Origin: Anaerocolumna sp. MB42-C2
GTDB lineage: Bacteria; Bacillota; Clostridia; Lachnospirales; Lachnospiraceae
Direction: 5' to 3'
DNA: 64,000 nucleotides
Assembly: GCF_030913705.1 (NCBI RefSeq)
Contig: NZ_CP133190.1
Location: forward strand, 124,001 to 188,000
Part shown: positions 54,996-62,999 of the stretch, piece by piece
How positions within the stretch are numbered: the stretch's first letter is position 1
Layout of the letters: each line of letters starts with the position of its first letter
The notes under the pieces: generated by a model
Seen by the model: only the letters and a program-made list of their open reading frames with translations
Told to the model about the DNA's origin: nothing
The model's database searches: none
Program-made: the position numbers and the translations under genes

Positions 54996-56321
54996 ATGGG
55001 AATGTATGATTTAATCATGAAAAAGAAATCTGGAAAAACTTTAACAGAAGAGGAAATAACATATATAGTAAATGGATTTACAAAAGGAGAAATACCGGAT
55101 TACCAAATGTCCGCATTTCTTATGGCAGTATGTCTAAAAGGGATGAATAAAGCAGAGACAATCGCTTTAACCATGGCTATGGCACACAGCGGTGATATGC
55201 TGGATTTATCCGAAATTGAAGGCATTAAAGTAGATAAACACAGTACCGGTGGTGTTGGAGATAAGACATCCCTTGTACTAAGCCCAATGGTGGCAGCCTT
55301 AGGAGTTCCGGTTGCTAAAATGTCCGGACGTGGATTGGGACATACCGGTGGAACCATAGATAAATTAGAAAGCTTTCCCGGCTTTTCCACCGCTATACCT
55401 ACCCGGCAGTTTATTGAAAATGTCAACCGAATGAAGATGGCAATTGTAGGGCAGACAGCGAATCTTGCACCTGCAGATAAAAAGATATATGCTTTAAGGG
55501 ATGTTACAGCAACGGTTGATAATATTTCACTTATTGCAAGCAGTATTATGAGTAAAAAGATAGCCTCCGGAGCCGATGTAATTGTATTGGATGTGAAAAC
55601 AGGCAGTGGTGCATTTATGAAAACCTTAGAAGATTCCATCGCTTTAGCTGAAGCAATGGTGGAAATCGGGAATGGAGTCGGAAGAGAAACCTATGCCGTT
55701 ATAACCGATATGAATCAGCCGCTGGGACGTGCTGTGGGTAATTCCATAGAAGTAGCCGAAGCAATTCAAACACTGAACGGAAATGGTCCCGAAGATTTAT
55801 TGGAAGTTAGTTTAACACTAGGAAGTTATATGTTACTTGGTGCGAAAAGAGCAGGTTCTGTGGAAGAAGCCAGAAAATTATTGCAGCAAACCATCTCAGA
55901 CCGCTCGGCACTGAACAAATTAGGTGAGTTCGTCCGTACACAAGGCGGGGATAACAGTGCGGTTTATAATACGGAGCTGTTTCCGAAAGCATCTATAATG
56001 GAAGAGGTAATTGCAGACAGAGAGGGTTATATATCCAAAATTTTTACAGATGAGGTTGGTATGACATCCCTGGTATTAGGCGGAGGGCGAGAAACCAAGG
56101 ATAGTATAATTGATTTAAGCGTAGGTATCTATATCCATAAGAAATTAGGAGATAAAGTAAAAGCAGGTGAATCTTTAGCAACTTTATATGGTAATAATGC
56201 AGAGAAAGTAAAAGCAGCAAAAGAGAGATATCGCAAAGCTTATACTATAGAGGAGTCTAAACCAGATCTTATGAAATGCGTTTATGGAATTGTTACGAAA
56301 GATGGTCTGATTCGATTTTAA
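54996..56321 (+). CDS. pyrimidine-nucleoside phosphorylase
   Basis: A 441-aa enzyme that splits uridine, thymidine or deoxyuridine with phosphate to base and (deoxy)ribose 1-phosphate. The family signature is clear (KMSGRGLGHTGGTIDKLES, about residues 107-125), with the phosphate loop KHSTGGVGDKTS before it and the C-terminal beta domain. I favour the broad-specificity Pdp over strict thymidine phosphorylase by firmicute precedent. AGGAGG precedes the ATG. Together with the purine phosphorylase and BMP importer downstream it forms a nucleoside-salvage neighbourhood. Confidence 0.94.
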   Translation: MGMYDLIMKKKSGKTLTEEEITYIVNGFTKGEIPDYQMSAFLMAVCLKGMNKAETIALTMAMAHSGDMLDLSEIEGIKVDKHSTGGVGDKTSLVLSPMVAALGVPVAKMSGRGLGHTGGTIDKLESFPGFSTAIPTRQFIENVNRMKMAIVGQTANLAPADKKIYALRDVTATVDNISLIASSIMSKKIASGADVIVLDVKTGSGAFMKTLEDSIALAEAMVEIGNGVGRETYAVITDMNQPLGRAVGNSIEVAEAIQTLNGNGPEDLLEVSLTLGSYMLLGAKRAGSVEEARKLLQQTISDRSALNKLGEFVRTQGGDNSAVYNTELFPKASIMEEVIADREGYISKIFTDEVGMTSLVLGGGRETKDSIIDLSVGIYIHKKLGDKVKAGESLATLYGNNAEKVKAAKERYRKAYTIEESKPDLMKCVYGIVTKDGLIRF

Positions 56322-56343
56322 TAACTGGAAGGAATAATCTTTT

Positions 56344-56670
56344 ATGGGTAACAAGCAGGATGAAGTCAAATTTTTGAAAAAAACGAGAGAAGACAAAGTA
56401 ATACAAAAGCAGCGAAAGGACGATGATAAGTTAAAAAGGCAGTCCAGGATGAAAGAAATGTTCCAAAGAAACAAGTTAAAAAAAGAGCAAAAGAAACATA
56501 TTATCTATCTGAATATTATTCAGACTGGTATACTGGTTGTTGTAATTTATACGGAAATACTTTCATTTTACGGATATGTTTCCAAGGTGTATTCAATAAT
56601 AGGGCTATTCATTTTATGCATCAGTTGTATCGTTATCATGAAAAAGATCAAGAAAAAACTGCAACTATAA
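56344..56670 (+). CDS. small basic membrane protein of unknown function
   Basis: A 108-aa protein I do not recognise. Residues 1-50 are extremely charged and lysine-rich (KDDDKLKRQSRMKEMFQRN), probably helical. Two hydrophobic segments follow (about 52-72, LNIIQTGILVVVIYTEIL; 82-99, YSIIGLFILCISCIVI), ending in a KKIKKKLQL tail. Both ends should lie in the cytoplasm, where the basic part might touch nucleic acid or membrane lipids. It starts 22 bp after the phosphorylase gene with a GGAAGGA site. Confidence 0.7.
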   Translation: MGNKQDEVKFLKKTREDKVIQKQRKDDDKLKRQSRMKEMFQRNKLKKEQKKHIIYLNIIQTGILVVVIYTEILSFYGYVSKVYSIIGLFILCISCIVIMKKIKKKLQL

Positions 56671-56700
56671 TATTCGTATGAAAGCAAGGGAGGAAAAAGA

Positions 56701-57285
56701 TTGGAACAGGAAAGAATACCGAAACCAGGTCAGATTTATAGACATTTTAAAAATAATTTTTATCAGATCATTACGGTTGCCACCCACACGGAGACCGAAG
56801 AAAAAATGGTAGTTTACCAGGCTCTATATGGTAATTATAAAACCTATGCAAGACCACTTTCCATGTTTATGAGTGAAGTAGATATGGTGAAATATCCCAA
56901 TATAAAACAAAAGTATCGTTTTGAGCAGGTAATTATCAAAGAGGAAGATGTTAAAGAGTCTTTAGACAATTTTGCATTAACAGCAAATGAAGAGGTAAAA
57001 AAGAATACTGCTTCGGACCTAAAGGTATCAGAACAGGGGATAAACGAAGTTCATGAAGAAGGCAGCATTAATCCTGTACTCCTGGAATTTTTAGAAGCAG
57101 ATTCCTATGAAGAAAAGCTCGCCATTCTTACTCACAAAAAGAAATACATTACGGATAAGATTCTGAATGATATGGCTGTATCCATTGATTGTACTTTAGA
57201 TGAGGGTGCTATAGAGGAACGAATTGCTGAGTTTGCTTATTGTCTGCAAACCCATGCGCGTTTTGAAAATAGGCGATTACGATAG
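56701..57285 (+). CDS. DUF1653-containing protein
   Basis: A 194-aa soluble protein. The N-terminal 75 residues are a DUF1653 domain (PKPGQIYRHFKNNFYQIITVATHTE, VVYQALYG, YARPLSMFMSEVD), a small beta domain of unknown role. The C-terminal half is acidic then helical and unlike anything I know. It begins at TTG 56701 with an excellent GGGAGG site 8 nt upstream. A strong terminator ends the unit that begins with the pyrimidine phosphorylase. Confidence 0.82.
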   Translation: MEQERIPKPGQIYRHFKNNFYQIITVATHTETEEKMVVYQALYGNYKTYARPLSMFMSEVDMVKYPNIKQKYRFEQVIIKEEDVKESLDNFALTANEEVKKNTASDLKVSEQGINEVHEEGSINPVLLEFLEADSYEEKLAILTHKKKYITDKILNDMAVSIDCTLDEGAIEERIAEFAYCLQTHARFENRRLR

Positions 57286-57395
57286 GAAATAATATTAATA
57301 ACTGACTAGATATGTAAACAGTAGATAGGAAAATTAGTTTAAACTTATTAAACTACTGAACCCAAGTTTAAAAGTAGCTTACTTAAGAAAAATTT

Positions 57396-57440
57396 TTAAA
57401 AACCGAAGGAACACCTACAGTGTGTTTTTTCGGTTTTTTG
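57396..57440 (+). terminator. terminator after the DUF1653 gene
   Basis: AAAAACCGAA (57398-57407) pairs with TTCGGTTTTT (57429-57438), with GAACAC/GTGT inside, then a T run. Confidence 0.88.
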
Positions 57441-57512
57441 CACTTATTATTGTAAACAGCATATGATACTTAGAAGCACTTTTTGCGAAAAAAGAATAAG
57501 GAGCTGATTATC

Positions 57513-57854
57513 TTGAAATATATAAAATTAAATTTTGAGATAAAAGATATTGAAATTCAGTTTCATGTCCACGAATTTCAAGGATACTTAAAAACAGCAG
57601 AGGGGCATTATCACAGATGTACTGGAATAACCGGAGAAGCAATTCCAATAGATAAAGTGGATCACATTCACGAGATTGTTTTTCGTACTGATTTTGTAAA
57701 CGGGCATTACCATGAATATATCGGACGTTCTCAAGGCGCCATACAGATTGGGGACAGACACATACACTATATTGAATCATTTACCAATGCCGCGTCAGGC
57801 CATCAGCACGGTTTTCGTCTGATATTGTTACCTCATGACCCAAATGGGGAATGA
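57513..57854 (+). CDS. YmaF-like histidine-rich protein
   Basis: A 113-aa protein with repeated HxH motifs: VHEFQG, GHYHRCTGITG, DHIHEIVFRTD, GHYHEYIGRS, RHIHYIES, GHQHGFRL. This spacing resembles the YmaF family and suggests a metal-binding beta protein; its function is unknown. I start at TTG 57513, 9 nt after AAGGAG; the frame is open upstream to 57483. The stop lies about 100 bp before the purine phosphorylase start, and the promoter for that gene overlaps this region. Confidence 0.75.
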   Translation: MKYIKLNFEIKDIEIQFHVHEFQGYLKTAEGHYHRCTGITGEAIPIDKVDHIHEIVFRTDFVNGHYHEYIGRSQGAIQIGDRHIHYIESFTNAASGHQHGFRLILLPHDPNGE

Positions 57855-57871
57855 ATATTTTTACAACTGCG

Positions 57872-57900
57872 TTGAAGATATTATTTTTTTCTGCTATAAT
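57872..57900 (+). promoter_or_regulatory. promoter of the purine nucleoside phosphorylase gene
   Basis: TTGAAG (57872-57877), 17 bp, TATAAT (57895-57900), 54 bp before the start. Confidence 0.78.
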
Positions 57901-57954
57901 ATAACGCAATATGAAAAATATAGCATGGTAAATAGAGGCAAGAAGGAGATTAAC

Positions 57955-58791
57955 ATGAATCCAGTTTACGAAAAATTAAATCAATGTTATAAAAGTTTCA
58001 GTGAAAAAATCAATTTTCACCCTAAAGTAGCCCTTATTTTGGGGTCTGGGTTGGGAGACTATGCTGAAAGCATTAAAATTGAGGCAGTTCTAGACTACAG
58101 TGAAATAGAAGGGTTCCCGGTATCCACTGTAAAAGGTCATAAAGGAAGATTTGTATTTGGTTATGTTGGTGCTGTACCGGTCGTGATTATGCAGGGAAGA
58201 GTACATTATTATGAAGGTTATCCAATAACCGATGTTGTCTTGCCAGTCAGACTAATGAAGTTAATGGGGGCAGAGGTTTTATTCCTGACGAATGCAGCAG
58301 GCGGAATAAATTATTTTTTCAAAAGCGGTGACTTTATGTTAATCACTGACCACATATCTAATTTTGTTCCATCCCCTTTAATTGGTGAAAATATAGATGA
58401 GCTTGGTTTGCGTTTTCCGGATATGAGCCATGTTTATGATTTGGACTTACAGGAAATTATAAGGGGCACAGCCCAAAATTTAAATATACCGTTGCAGGAA
58501 GGTATTTATGTTCAACTTACCGGTCCTAATTTTGAGACCCCATTTGAAGTTAAGATGTGCAGAATACTGGGAGCAGACGCTGTTGGTATGAGTACGGCCT
58601 GTGAAGCGGTAGCCGCTAACCATATGGGGATGAAAATATGCGGAATTTCCTGTATATCCAATTTATGCGCTGGAATGATGGATCAACCCCTGACTCATGA
58701 AGAGGTACAGGAAACCGCTGATCGTGTAGCTCCTTTATTTAAGAAATTAATTACGGAAACAATTATAAACATTGGTAGTTCACTGGCATAA
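57955..58791 (+). CDS. punA: purine nucleoside phosphorylase (PNP/MTAP family)
   Basis: A 278-aa trimeric-type enzyme that phosphorolyses purine nucleosides to base and pentose 1-phosphate. LILGSGLGDYAE, VKGHKGRFVFG, MQGRVHYYEGYP, LTNAAGGIN and GMSTACEAVAANHMGMK are PNP hallmarks. The last motif fits inosine/guanosine PNP; methylthioadenosine phosphorylase cannot be excluded given mtnA downstream. ATG 57955 has AAGGAG at 6 nt; the upstream part of the open frame contains the promoter. Confidence 0.93.
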   Translation: MNPVYEKLNQCYKSFSEKINFHPKVALILGSGLGDYAESIKIEAVLDYSEIEGFPVSTVKGHKGRFVFGYVGAVPVVIMQGRVHYYEGYPITDVVLPVRLMKLMGAEVLFLTNAAGGINYFFKSGDFMLITDHISNFVPSPLIGENIDELGLRFPDMSHVYDLDLQEIIRGTAQNLNIPLQEGIYVQLTGPNFETPFEVKMCRILGADAVGMSTACEAVAANHMGMKICGISCISNLCAGMMDQPLTHEEVQETADRVAPLFKKLITETIINIGSSLA

Positions 58792-59004
58792 AGGAATTAC
58801 ATGAATCCCGAAAAATATCCTTAACGGGCTAAGTAAAACCGACTGGTCAAAAGCTCCCGCAATGCAGGAAAATAAAACTAATATGCACAGCCTTTACATA
58901 TAATTTATGCTGATAAACTGGTGCGGTATAGAAAAAATTCAAAAAAAGGGAGCAAAAACATCATTGCAAATTAAAGTTTTGAGATTAATTTAAGTAAGAA
59001 GAAA

Positions 59005-59130
59005 GAACGCTGTAAACAGATTTTTTCCAACATCTGTTTGCGGCAGTTTCGCAGGCTAACCTGCGTTAAAAGTACAGCGGTGCTTATTTCTAACTTCTTT
59101 CATCAGATTATGTGCCGCCGCTGACGGCGG
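59005..59130 (+). other. structured intergenic segment before the dehydrogenase gene
   Basis: CGCTGTA (59008-59014) pairs with TACAGCG (59073-59079), enclosing AAACAGAT/ATCTGTTT and CGCAGG-CTAA-CCTGCG. A separate GCCGCCG-CTGA-CGGCGG follows just before the start region. Together they predict a branched RNA. The remaining part of the 353-bp gap (58792-59004) shows no gene. Confidence 0.55.
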
Positions 59131-59144
59131 AATATGAGGTAAAT

Positions 59145-60071
59145 ATGAAAGCATTATATTATGATAAGGTGGCAATGTACCTTGAGGATTATAACAAACC
59201 TGTTCCTGGTCCAAAAGAAAGCTTAATTAAAATATTAATCAGTGCAGTTTGCAATACGGATAAGGAGATACTGAAAGGATATAAACCGGATTTTTTTGGT
59301 GTTTTAGGACATGAATTTGTTGGAGTGGTTTTAGAGTCGAACAACAGGGATTTCATTGGCAAACGGGTGGTTGGTGAAATTAACGCAGGTTGCGGAGAAT
59401 GTATTTATTGTAAAACCGGCCGCAAAACCCACTGTATTAACAGAAAAGTGATTGGTATTGCAGACAAGGACGGTTGTTTTGCGGAATATATGACCATAAA
59501 CACGGAATTATTACATCCCGTACCGGATGATATCCCATCAGAGGTAGCTGTATTTACGGAACCTTTGGCCGCCGCACTGGAGATACTGGAACAAGTTCAT
59601 ATAAAACCGTCTCAAAACGTGGCGGTAATCGGCGATGGAAGATTAGCCTATATGATAACACAAGTTATATCATTAACAGGAGCCGACCTGACTGTCATTG
59701 GAAGACATAAGGAAAAATTAGTAAATTTTAATAATTTTGCCAAAACCGCAATAGAAACGGAGGAGACTTTTGAAGTTGTAATTGATGCTTCCGGCTCACC
59801 TACAGGAATTGTAACTGCCGGCAGATTAGTTCGTAAAAAAGGAACAATTGTTTTAAAAAGTACTTATGCCGGTAAAACTAATATTGACATGAGTTATTTT
59901 GTAGTAAATGAAATTACAATTAAGGGCAGCAGATGCGGTCCTTTTGAACCTGCCTTACAGCTGCTGAAACGAGGTCTTATAACCTTACCGCCAATCGAGT
60001 TGTACGAACTTAAGGATTACGAAAAGGCATTTGAATCCAAAGCGTTTAAAGCAGGTTTTGAATTTAAATAA
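59145..60071 (+). CDS. zinc-dependent medium-chain alcohol dehydrogenase
   Basis: A 308-aa MDR-family oxidoreductase. The GroES-like domain carries GHEFVGVV (catalytic-zinc region, about residues 50-57) and the structural zinc cysteines GCGECIYCKTGRKTHC (about 85-100). The Rossmann fold begins at NVAVIGDGRLAYMITQ (about 158). Length is a little short. ATG 59145 follows GAGGT; the frame is open upstream. The substrate is unknown; its place between a nucleoside phosphorylase and mtnA makes an aldehyde from pentose-phosphate breakdown one possibility. Confidence 0.84.
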   Translation: MKALYYDKVAMYLEDYNKPVPGPKESLIKILISAVCNTDKEILKGYKPDFFGVLGHEFVGVVLESNNRDFIGKRVVGEINAGCGECIYCKTGRKTHCINRKVIGIADKDGCFAEYMTINTELLHPVPDDIPSEVAVFTEPLAAALEILEQVHIKPSQNVAVIGDGRLAYMITQVISLTGADLTVIGRHKEKLVNFNNFAKTAIETEETFEVVIDASGSPTGIVTAGRLVRKKGTIVLKSTYAGKTNIDMSYFVVNEITIKGSRCGPFEPALQLLKRGLITLPPIELYELKDYEKAFESKAFKAGFEFK

Positions 60072-60164
60072 ATCGACTATGAACTATTGTTTTTACCAGG
60101 CAAACAATAATACAGGATTGGACTATTTATTGTATTATAATTACCATTACGAAACGGAGAATCT

Positions 60165-61232
60165 ATGATTAAACTAAATGAAGTTACTCATATTGATAAT
60201 GTAAAATTAAGTGAAGACGGTAAAAAAGTCATAATAATTGATCAGACAAAACTTCCCAATGTAACAGAATATTTGGCGCTTGGAAGTGATAAGGATATCT
60301 ATGATGCCATATTTGAATTAAAGGTAAGAGGCGCCCCGGCAATCGGTATCTGCGCAGGATACGGTATCTATGTATTGGCACAGAATATTAAAGAAGACAC
60401 ATTTGATGAATTTTACAGGGAATTTGTAAAATACAAGGAATATTTAAATTCATCCAGACCAACAGCAGTTAATTTAAGCTGGGCCTTAAACCGGATGGAG
60501 AAAGTTGTACTGTTAAATAAGGATAAAACTACCGATGAAATCATTAAATTATTGGGCGAAGAATGCAGAGCAATCCATAAAGAAGATATTAAAATGTGTG
60601 CTGCTATTTCTGAATATGGTTTGTCCCTGATTCATGACGGTGATGGTATTCTGACTCATTGTAATGCCGGACCGTTAGCAACCTCCCGCTATGGAACAGC
60701 ACTTGGGCCTCTGTTCTTAGGAAAGGAAAAAGGGTTCAATTTCAAGGTTTTTGCAGATGAAACCAGACCTTTACTACAAGGGGCAAGATTAACCTCGTTT
60801 GAGCTTGAGAAAGCAGGTATCGATGTTACCTTAATCTGCGATAATATGGCTAGTATAGTTATGAAAAACGGATGGGTACAGGCCTGCTTCGTCGGCTGTG
60901 ACCGTATCGCTGCCAATGGTGATGCAGCAAATAAAATCGGTACAAGCGGAGTAGCGATATTGGCGAAATATTACGGTATTCCTTTCTATGTATTAGGACC
61001 CACCTCAACAATAGATTTGAATTGCAGAACCGGCGAGGATATTGAAATTGAGCTCAGGGATCCGGAAGAAATCAGAAGTAAATTTTATAAAGAACCGATG
61101 GCTTTAAAAGAAGTGAAATGTTATAATCCGGCATTTGATGTTACAGATCACAATCTAATAACGGGAATTGTAACAGAAAAAGGTATCTGTTATGCCCCTT
61201 ATGAAAAAAGTATTAAGGAACTTTTTGAATAA
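60165..61232 (+). CDS. mtnA: methylthioribose-1-phosphate isomerase (MtnA family)
   Basis: A 355-aa aldose-ketose isomerase converting methylthioribose 1-phosphate to the ribulose form in methionine salvage. [34 protein letters not shown] (catalytic Cys166) and [18 protein letters not shown] (catalytic Asp246) are intact. Length is normal. An ACGGAG site precedes the ATG. Members of the wider family also isomerise ribose 1,5-bisphosphate or related pentose 1-phosphates, and no other mtn gene is present in this window. Confidence 0.92.
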   Translation: MIKLNEVTHIDNVKLSEDGKKVIIIDQTKLPNVTEYLALGSDKDIYDAIFELKVRGAPAIGICAGYGIYVLAQNIKEDTFDEFYREFVKYKEYLNSSRPTAVNLSWALNRMEKVVLLNKDKTTDEIIKLLGEECRAIHKEDIKMCAAISEYGLSLIHDGDGILTHCNAGPLATSRYGTALGPLFLGKEKGFNFKVFADETRPLLQGARLTSFELEKAGIDVTLICDNMASIVMKNGWVQACFVGCDRIAANGDAANKIGTSGVAILAKYYGIPFYVLGPTSTIDLNCRTGEDIEIELRDPEEIRSKFYKEPMALKEVKCYNPAFDVTDHNLITGIVTEKGICYAPYEKSIKELFE

Positions 61233-61358
61233 AGCATCATAATGGTTGCGTATAAAATTACATAAACAAGGTTATTTATTAGTTTTACTAAAAGATTAAT
61301 GAAATTTATTAATGAAATTTATAAATAAATATAATAGCATAATTTACCTGATAACTTA

Positions 61359-61387
61359 TTGTCAAACGTTCTTAAATGTGTTAACAT
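61359..61387 (+). promoter_or_regulatory. promoter of the BMP lipoprotein gene
   Basis: TTGTCA (61359-61364), 17 bp, TAACAT (61382-61387), upstream of the leader hairpin at 61400. Confidence 0.6.
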
Positions 61388-61399
61388 TGAGAATCATTA

Positions 61400-61440
61400 G
61401 ATAGTTTGGGCAAAAACGCTAAGTCCATTCTATCTTTTTT
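61400..61440 (+). terminator. intrinsic terminator, possibly a leader attenuator of the BMP operon
   Basis: AGATAG-TT-TGGG and TCCA-TT-CTATCT form an interrupted stem with a 13-nt loop, then TTTTTT. It lies after a promoter-like pair but before the lipoprotein, so it may control the importer. ACCCGAATTCGGGT (about 61447-61460) follows as a separate palindrome. Confidence 0.6.
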
Positions 61441-61502
61441 GAGAATAACCCGAATTCGGGTATGCCAGGGAAACTAAAGTCAACCAATAGGAGGTACATA
61501 TT

Positions 61503-62759
61503 ATGAAAAAAAGTAAGATGCAAGTTTTGTTAGTATTTGCTACAGCTTTAACCTTAATGGCTGCCGCATTTACAGGCTGTGCGAAGAAAGATACCACAAC
61601 AAGTGCGGGAGGAAACCAGACAGTTACGGAAGATGCCACTGCTACAGAAACTGCTGATTCAGAAACAACGGCTGATGCAGCAACGAGTGAAGCAGCGACA
61701 GAATCAAAAACCGATGGAGCTGCGTTAAAGATAGCTATCGTTACCAGTCCATCCGGAGTAGATGACGGTTCTTTTAATCAGGATAATTATAATGGTATCT
61801 TAAAGTTTATTGAAGAAAATCCTAATTCGACTGTAACACCGGTTAACGAACCAACCGGAGATACCGCAGCTGCTGTTCAGGCCGTTGCTAATATTGTTGC
61901 AGATTATGATGTAATTGTATGCCCTGGATTTCAATTTGCAGGAATCTCCAGCATTGCATTAGAAAATCCTGATAAAAAATTCATATTAATCGATTCCGAT
62001 CCTGCAGCTCAGGGAGAGCAGAAAGAATTTGATAATATTTATGCAATGACTTTTGCTGAACAGGAAAGTGGATTTTTTGCAGGTATGGCAGCAGCATTGG
62101 AATCAGCGTCAGGTAAAGTTGCCGTTGTAAATGGTGTTGCATATCCATCCAATGTTAATTATCAGTATGGATTTGAATCAGGTGTTAATTATGTGAATGC
62201 ACTTTACGATAAAAAAGTGGAATTTGTTGAGCTGCCGGCTTATGCAGGTACCGACGTAACAAATGCTAATGTTGGCGGTAACTATGTAGGTTCCTTTGCT
62301 GACGAAGCAACCGGTAAAGTGGTTGGTAAAGCTTTAATCGATGAAGGTTGTGATATTATCTTCGTTGCGGCGGGTGCATCCGGTAACGGTGTTTTTACAG
62401 CTGCAAAAGAAGCAAAAGGAGTTAAAGTGATCGGTTGTGACGTTGATCAGTATGATGATGGTGCCAACGGAGATTCCAATGTAGTACTTACTTCTGCTTT
62501 AAAGGTCATGAGCATCAATGTAGACAGAGCATTAAACACTGTTAAAGACGGCAGCTTTAAAGGTCAGAATGTACTTCTTCAGGCTAATACCGATTCTACC
62601 GGATATGTAAGTGCAGATGGCCGTCAGCAATTATCTGCTGATACGATATCTAAATTAAATGAAGCTTATGAATTGGTGAAAGCAGGTACAATTGTACCGG
62701 CATCCAACTTTAATGGAATTACTTCGGATGCTTTTCCAGGACTTCCTGAAAAAAAATAA
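61503..62759 (+). CDS. BMP-family substrate-binding lipoprotein (nucleoside ABC importer)
   Basis: A 418-aa lipoprotein: signal peptide, then lipobox with Cys26 (TGCAKK) and a Thr/Ala/Glu-rich linker (about 30-75). The BMP/PnrA-like domain follows, with KIAIVTSPSGVDDGSFNQDNYNGI and FAEQESGFFAGMAAAL as typical segments. Family members bind purine nucleosides outside the membrane. AGGAGG precedes the ATG. The ATPase gene follows 240 bp later, and the permeases presumably lie beyond the window. Proximity to two nucleoside phosphorylases supports nucleoside uptake. Confidence 0.92.
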   Translation: MKKSKMQVLLVFATALTLMAAAFTGCAKKDTTTSAGGNQTVTEDATATETADSETTADAATSEAATESKTDGAALKIAIVTSPSGVDDGSFNQDNYNGILKFIEENPNSTVTPVNEPTGDTAAAVQAVANIVADYDVIVCPGFQFAGISSIALENPDKKFILIDSDPAAQGEQKEFDNIYAMTFAEQESGFFAGMAAALESASGKVAVVNGVAYPSNVNYQYGFESGVNYVNALYDKKVEFVELPAYAGTDVTNANVGGNYVGSFADEATGKVVGKALIDEGCDIIFVAAGASGNGVFTAAKEAKGVKVIGCDVDQYDDGANGDSNVVLTSALKVMSINVDRALNTVKDGSFKGQNVLLQANTDSTGYVSADGRQQLSADTISKLNEAYELVKAGTIVPASNFNGITSDAFPGLPEKK

Positions 62760-62835
62760 TAGTTTAGGCGGCGGAGAGTTTTAGCCATGTATATGATTAG
62801 GGATATATTTTTATTCCTTTGAATAAGACTTTTAG

Positions 62836-62886
62836 AAGTTTATTGTTTACTACTTGAAAAATTGGTAGAAAATGATAAACTTCTTT
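62836..62886 (+). other. hairpin between lipoprotein and ATPase genes
   Basis: GAAGTTTAT pairs with ATAAACTTC, with CTAC/GGTAG inside. It may stabilise the lipoprotein message and reduce readthrough, giving more binding protein than ATPase, as is common in importer operons. Confidence 0.5.
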
Positions 62887-62919
62887 TGGATAAGATAAGT
62901 TTTTGCTAAAGGAAATGCT

Positions 62920-62953
62920 CGCCAGCGCTAGAGTCTGGCTTGCCAGACTCTTG
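62920..62953. repeat. solitary end of the 137-bp palindromic repeat
   Basis: CAGCGCTAGAGTCTGGCTTG (62923-62942) and the following CCAGACTCTT match the tail of unit 1 of the array at 47461-47490, about 15.5 kb away. Confidence 0.8.
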
Positions 62954-62999
62954 GTTCTAAATAAAAGAAACCAGTAAATATAAGTTAAGGAGACCTATA

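Noticed and set aside
55100-55639. 179-aa open frame antisense to the pyrimidine-nucleoside phosphorylase gene
   Set aside because: Shadow of conserved coding sequence, without a ribosome site.
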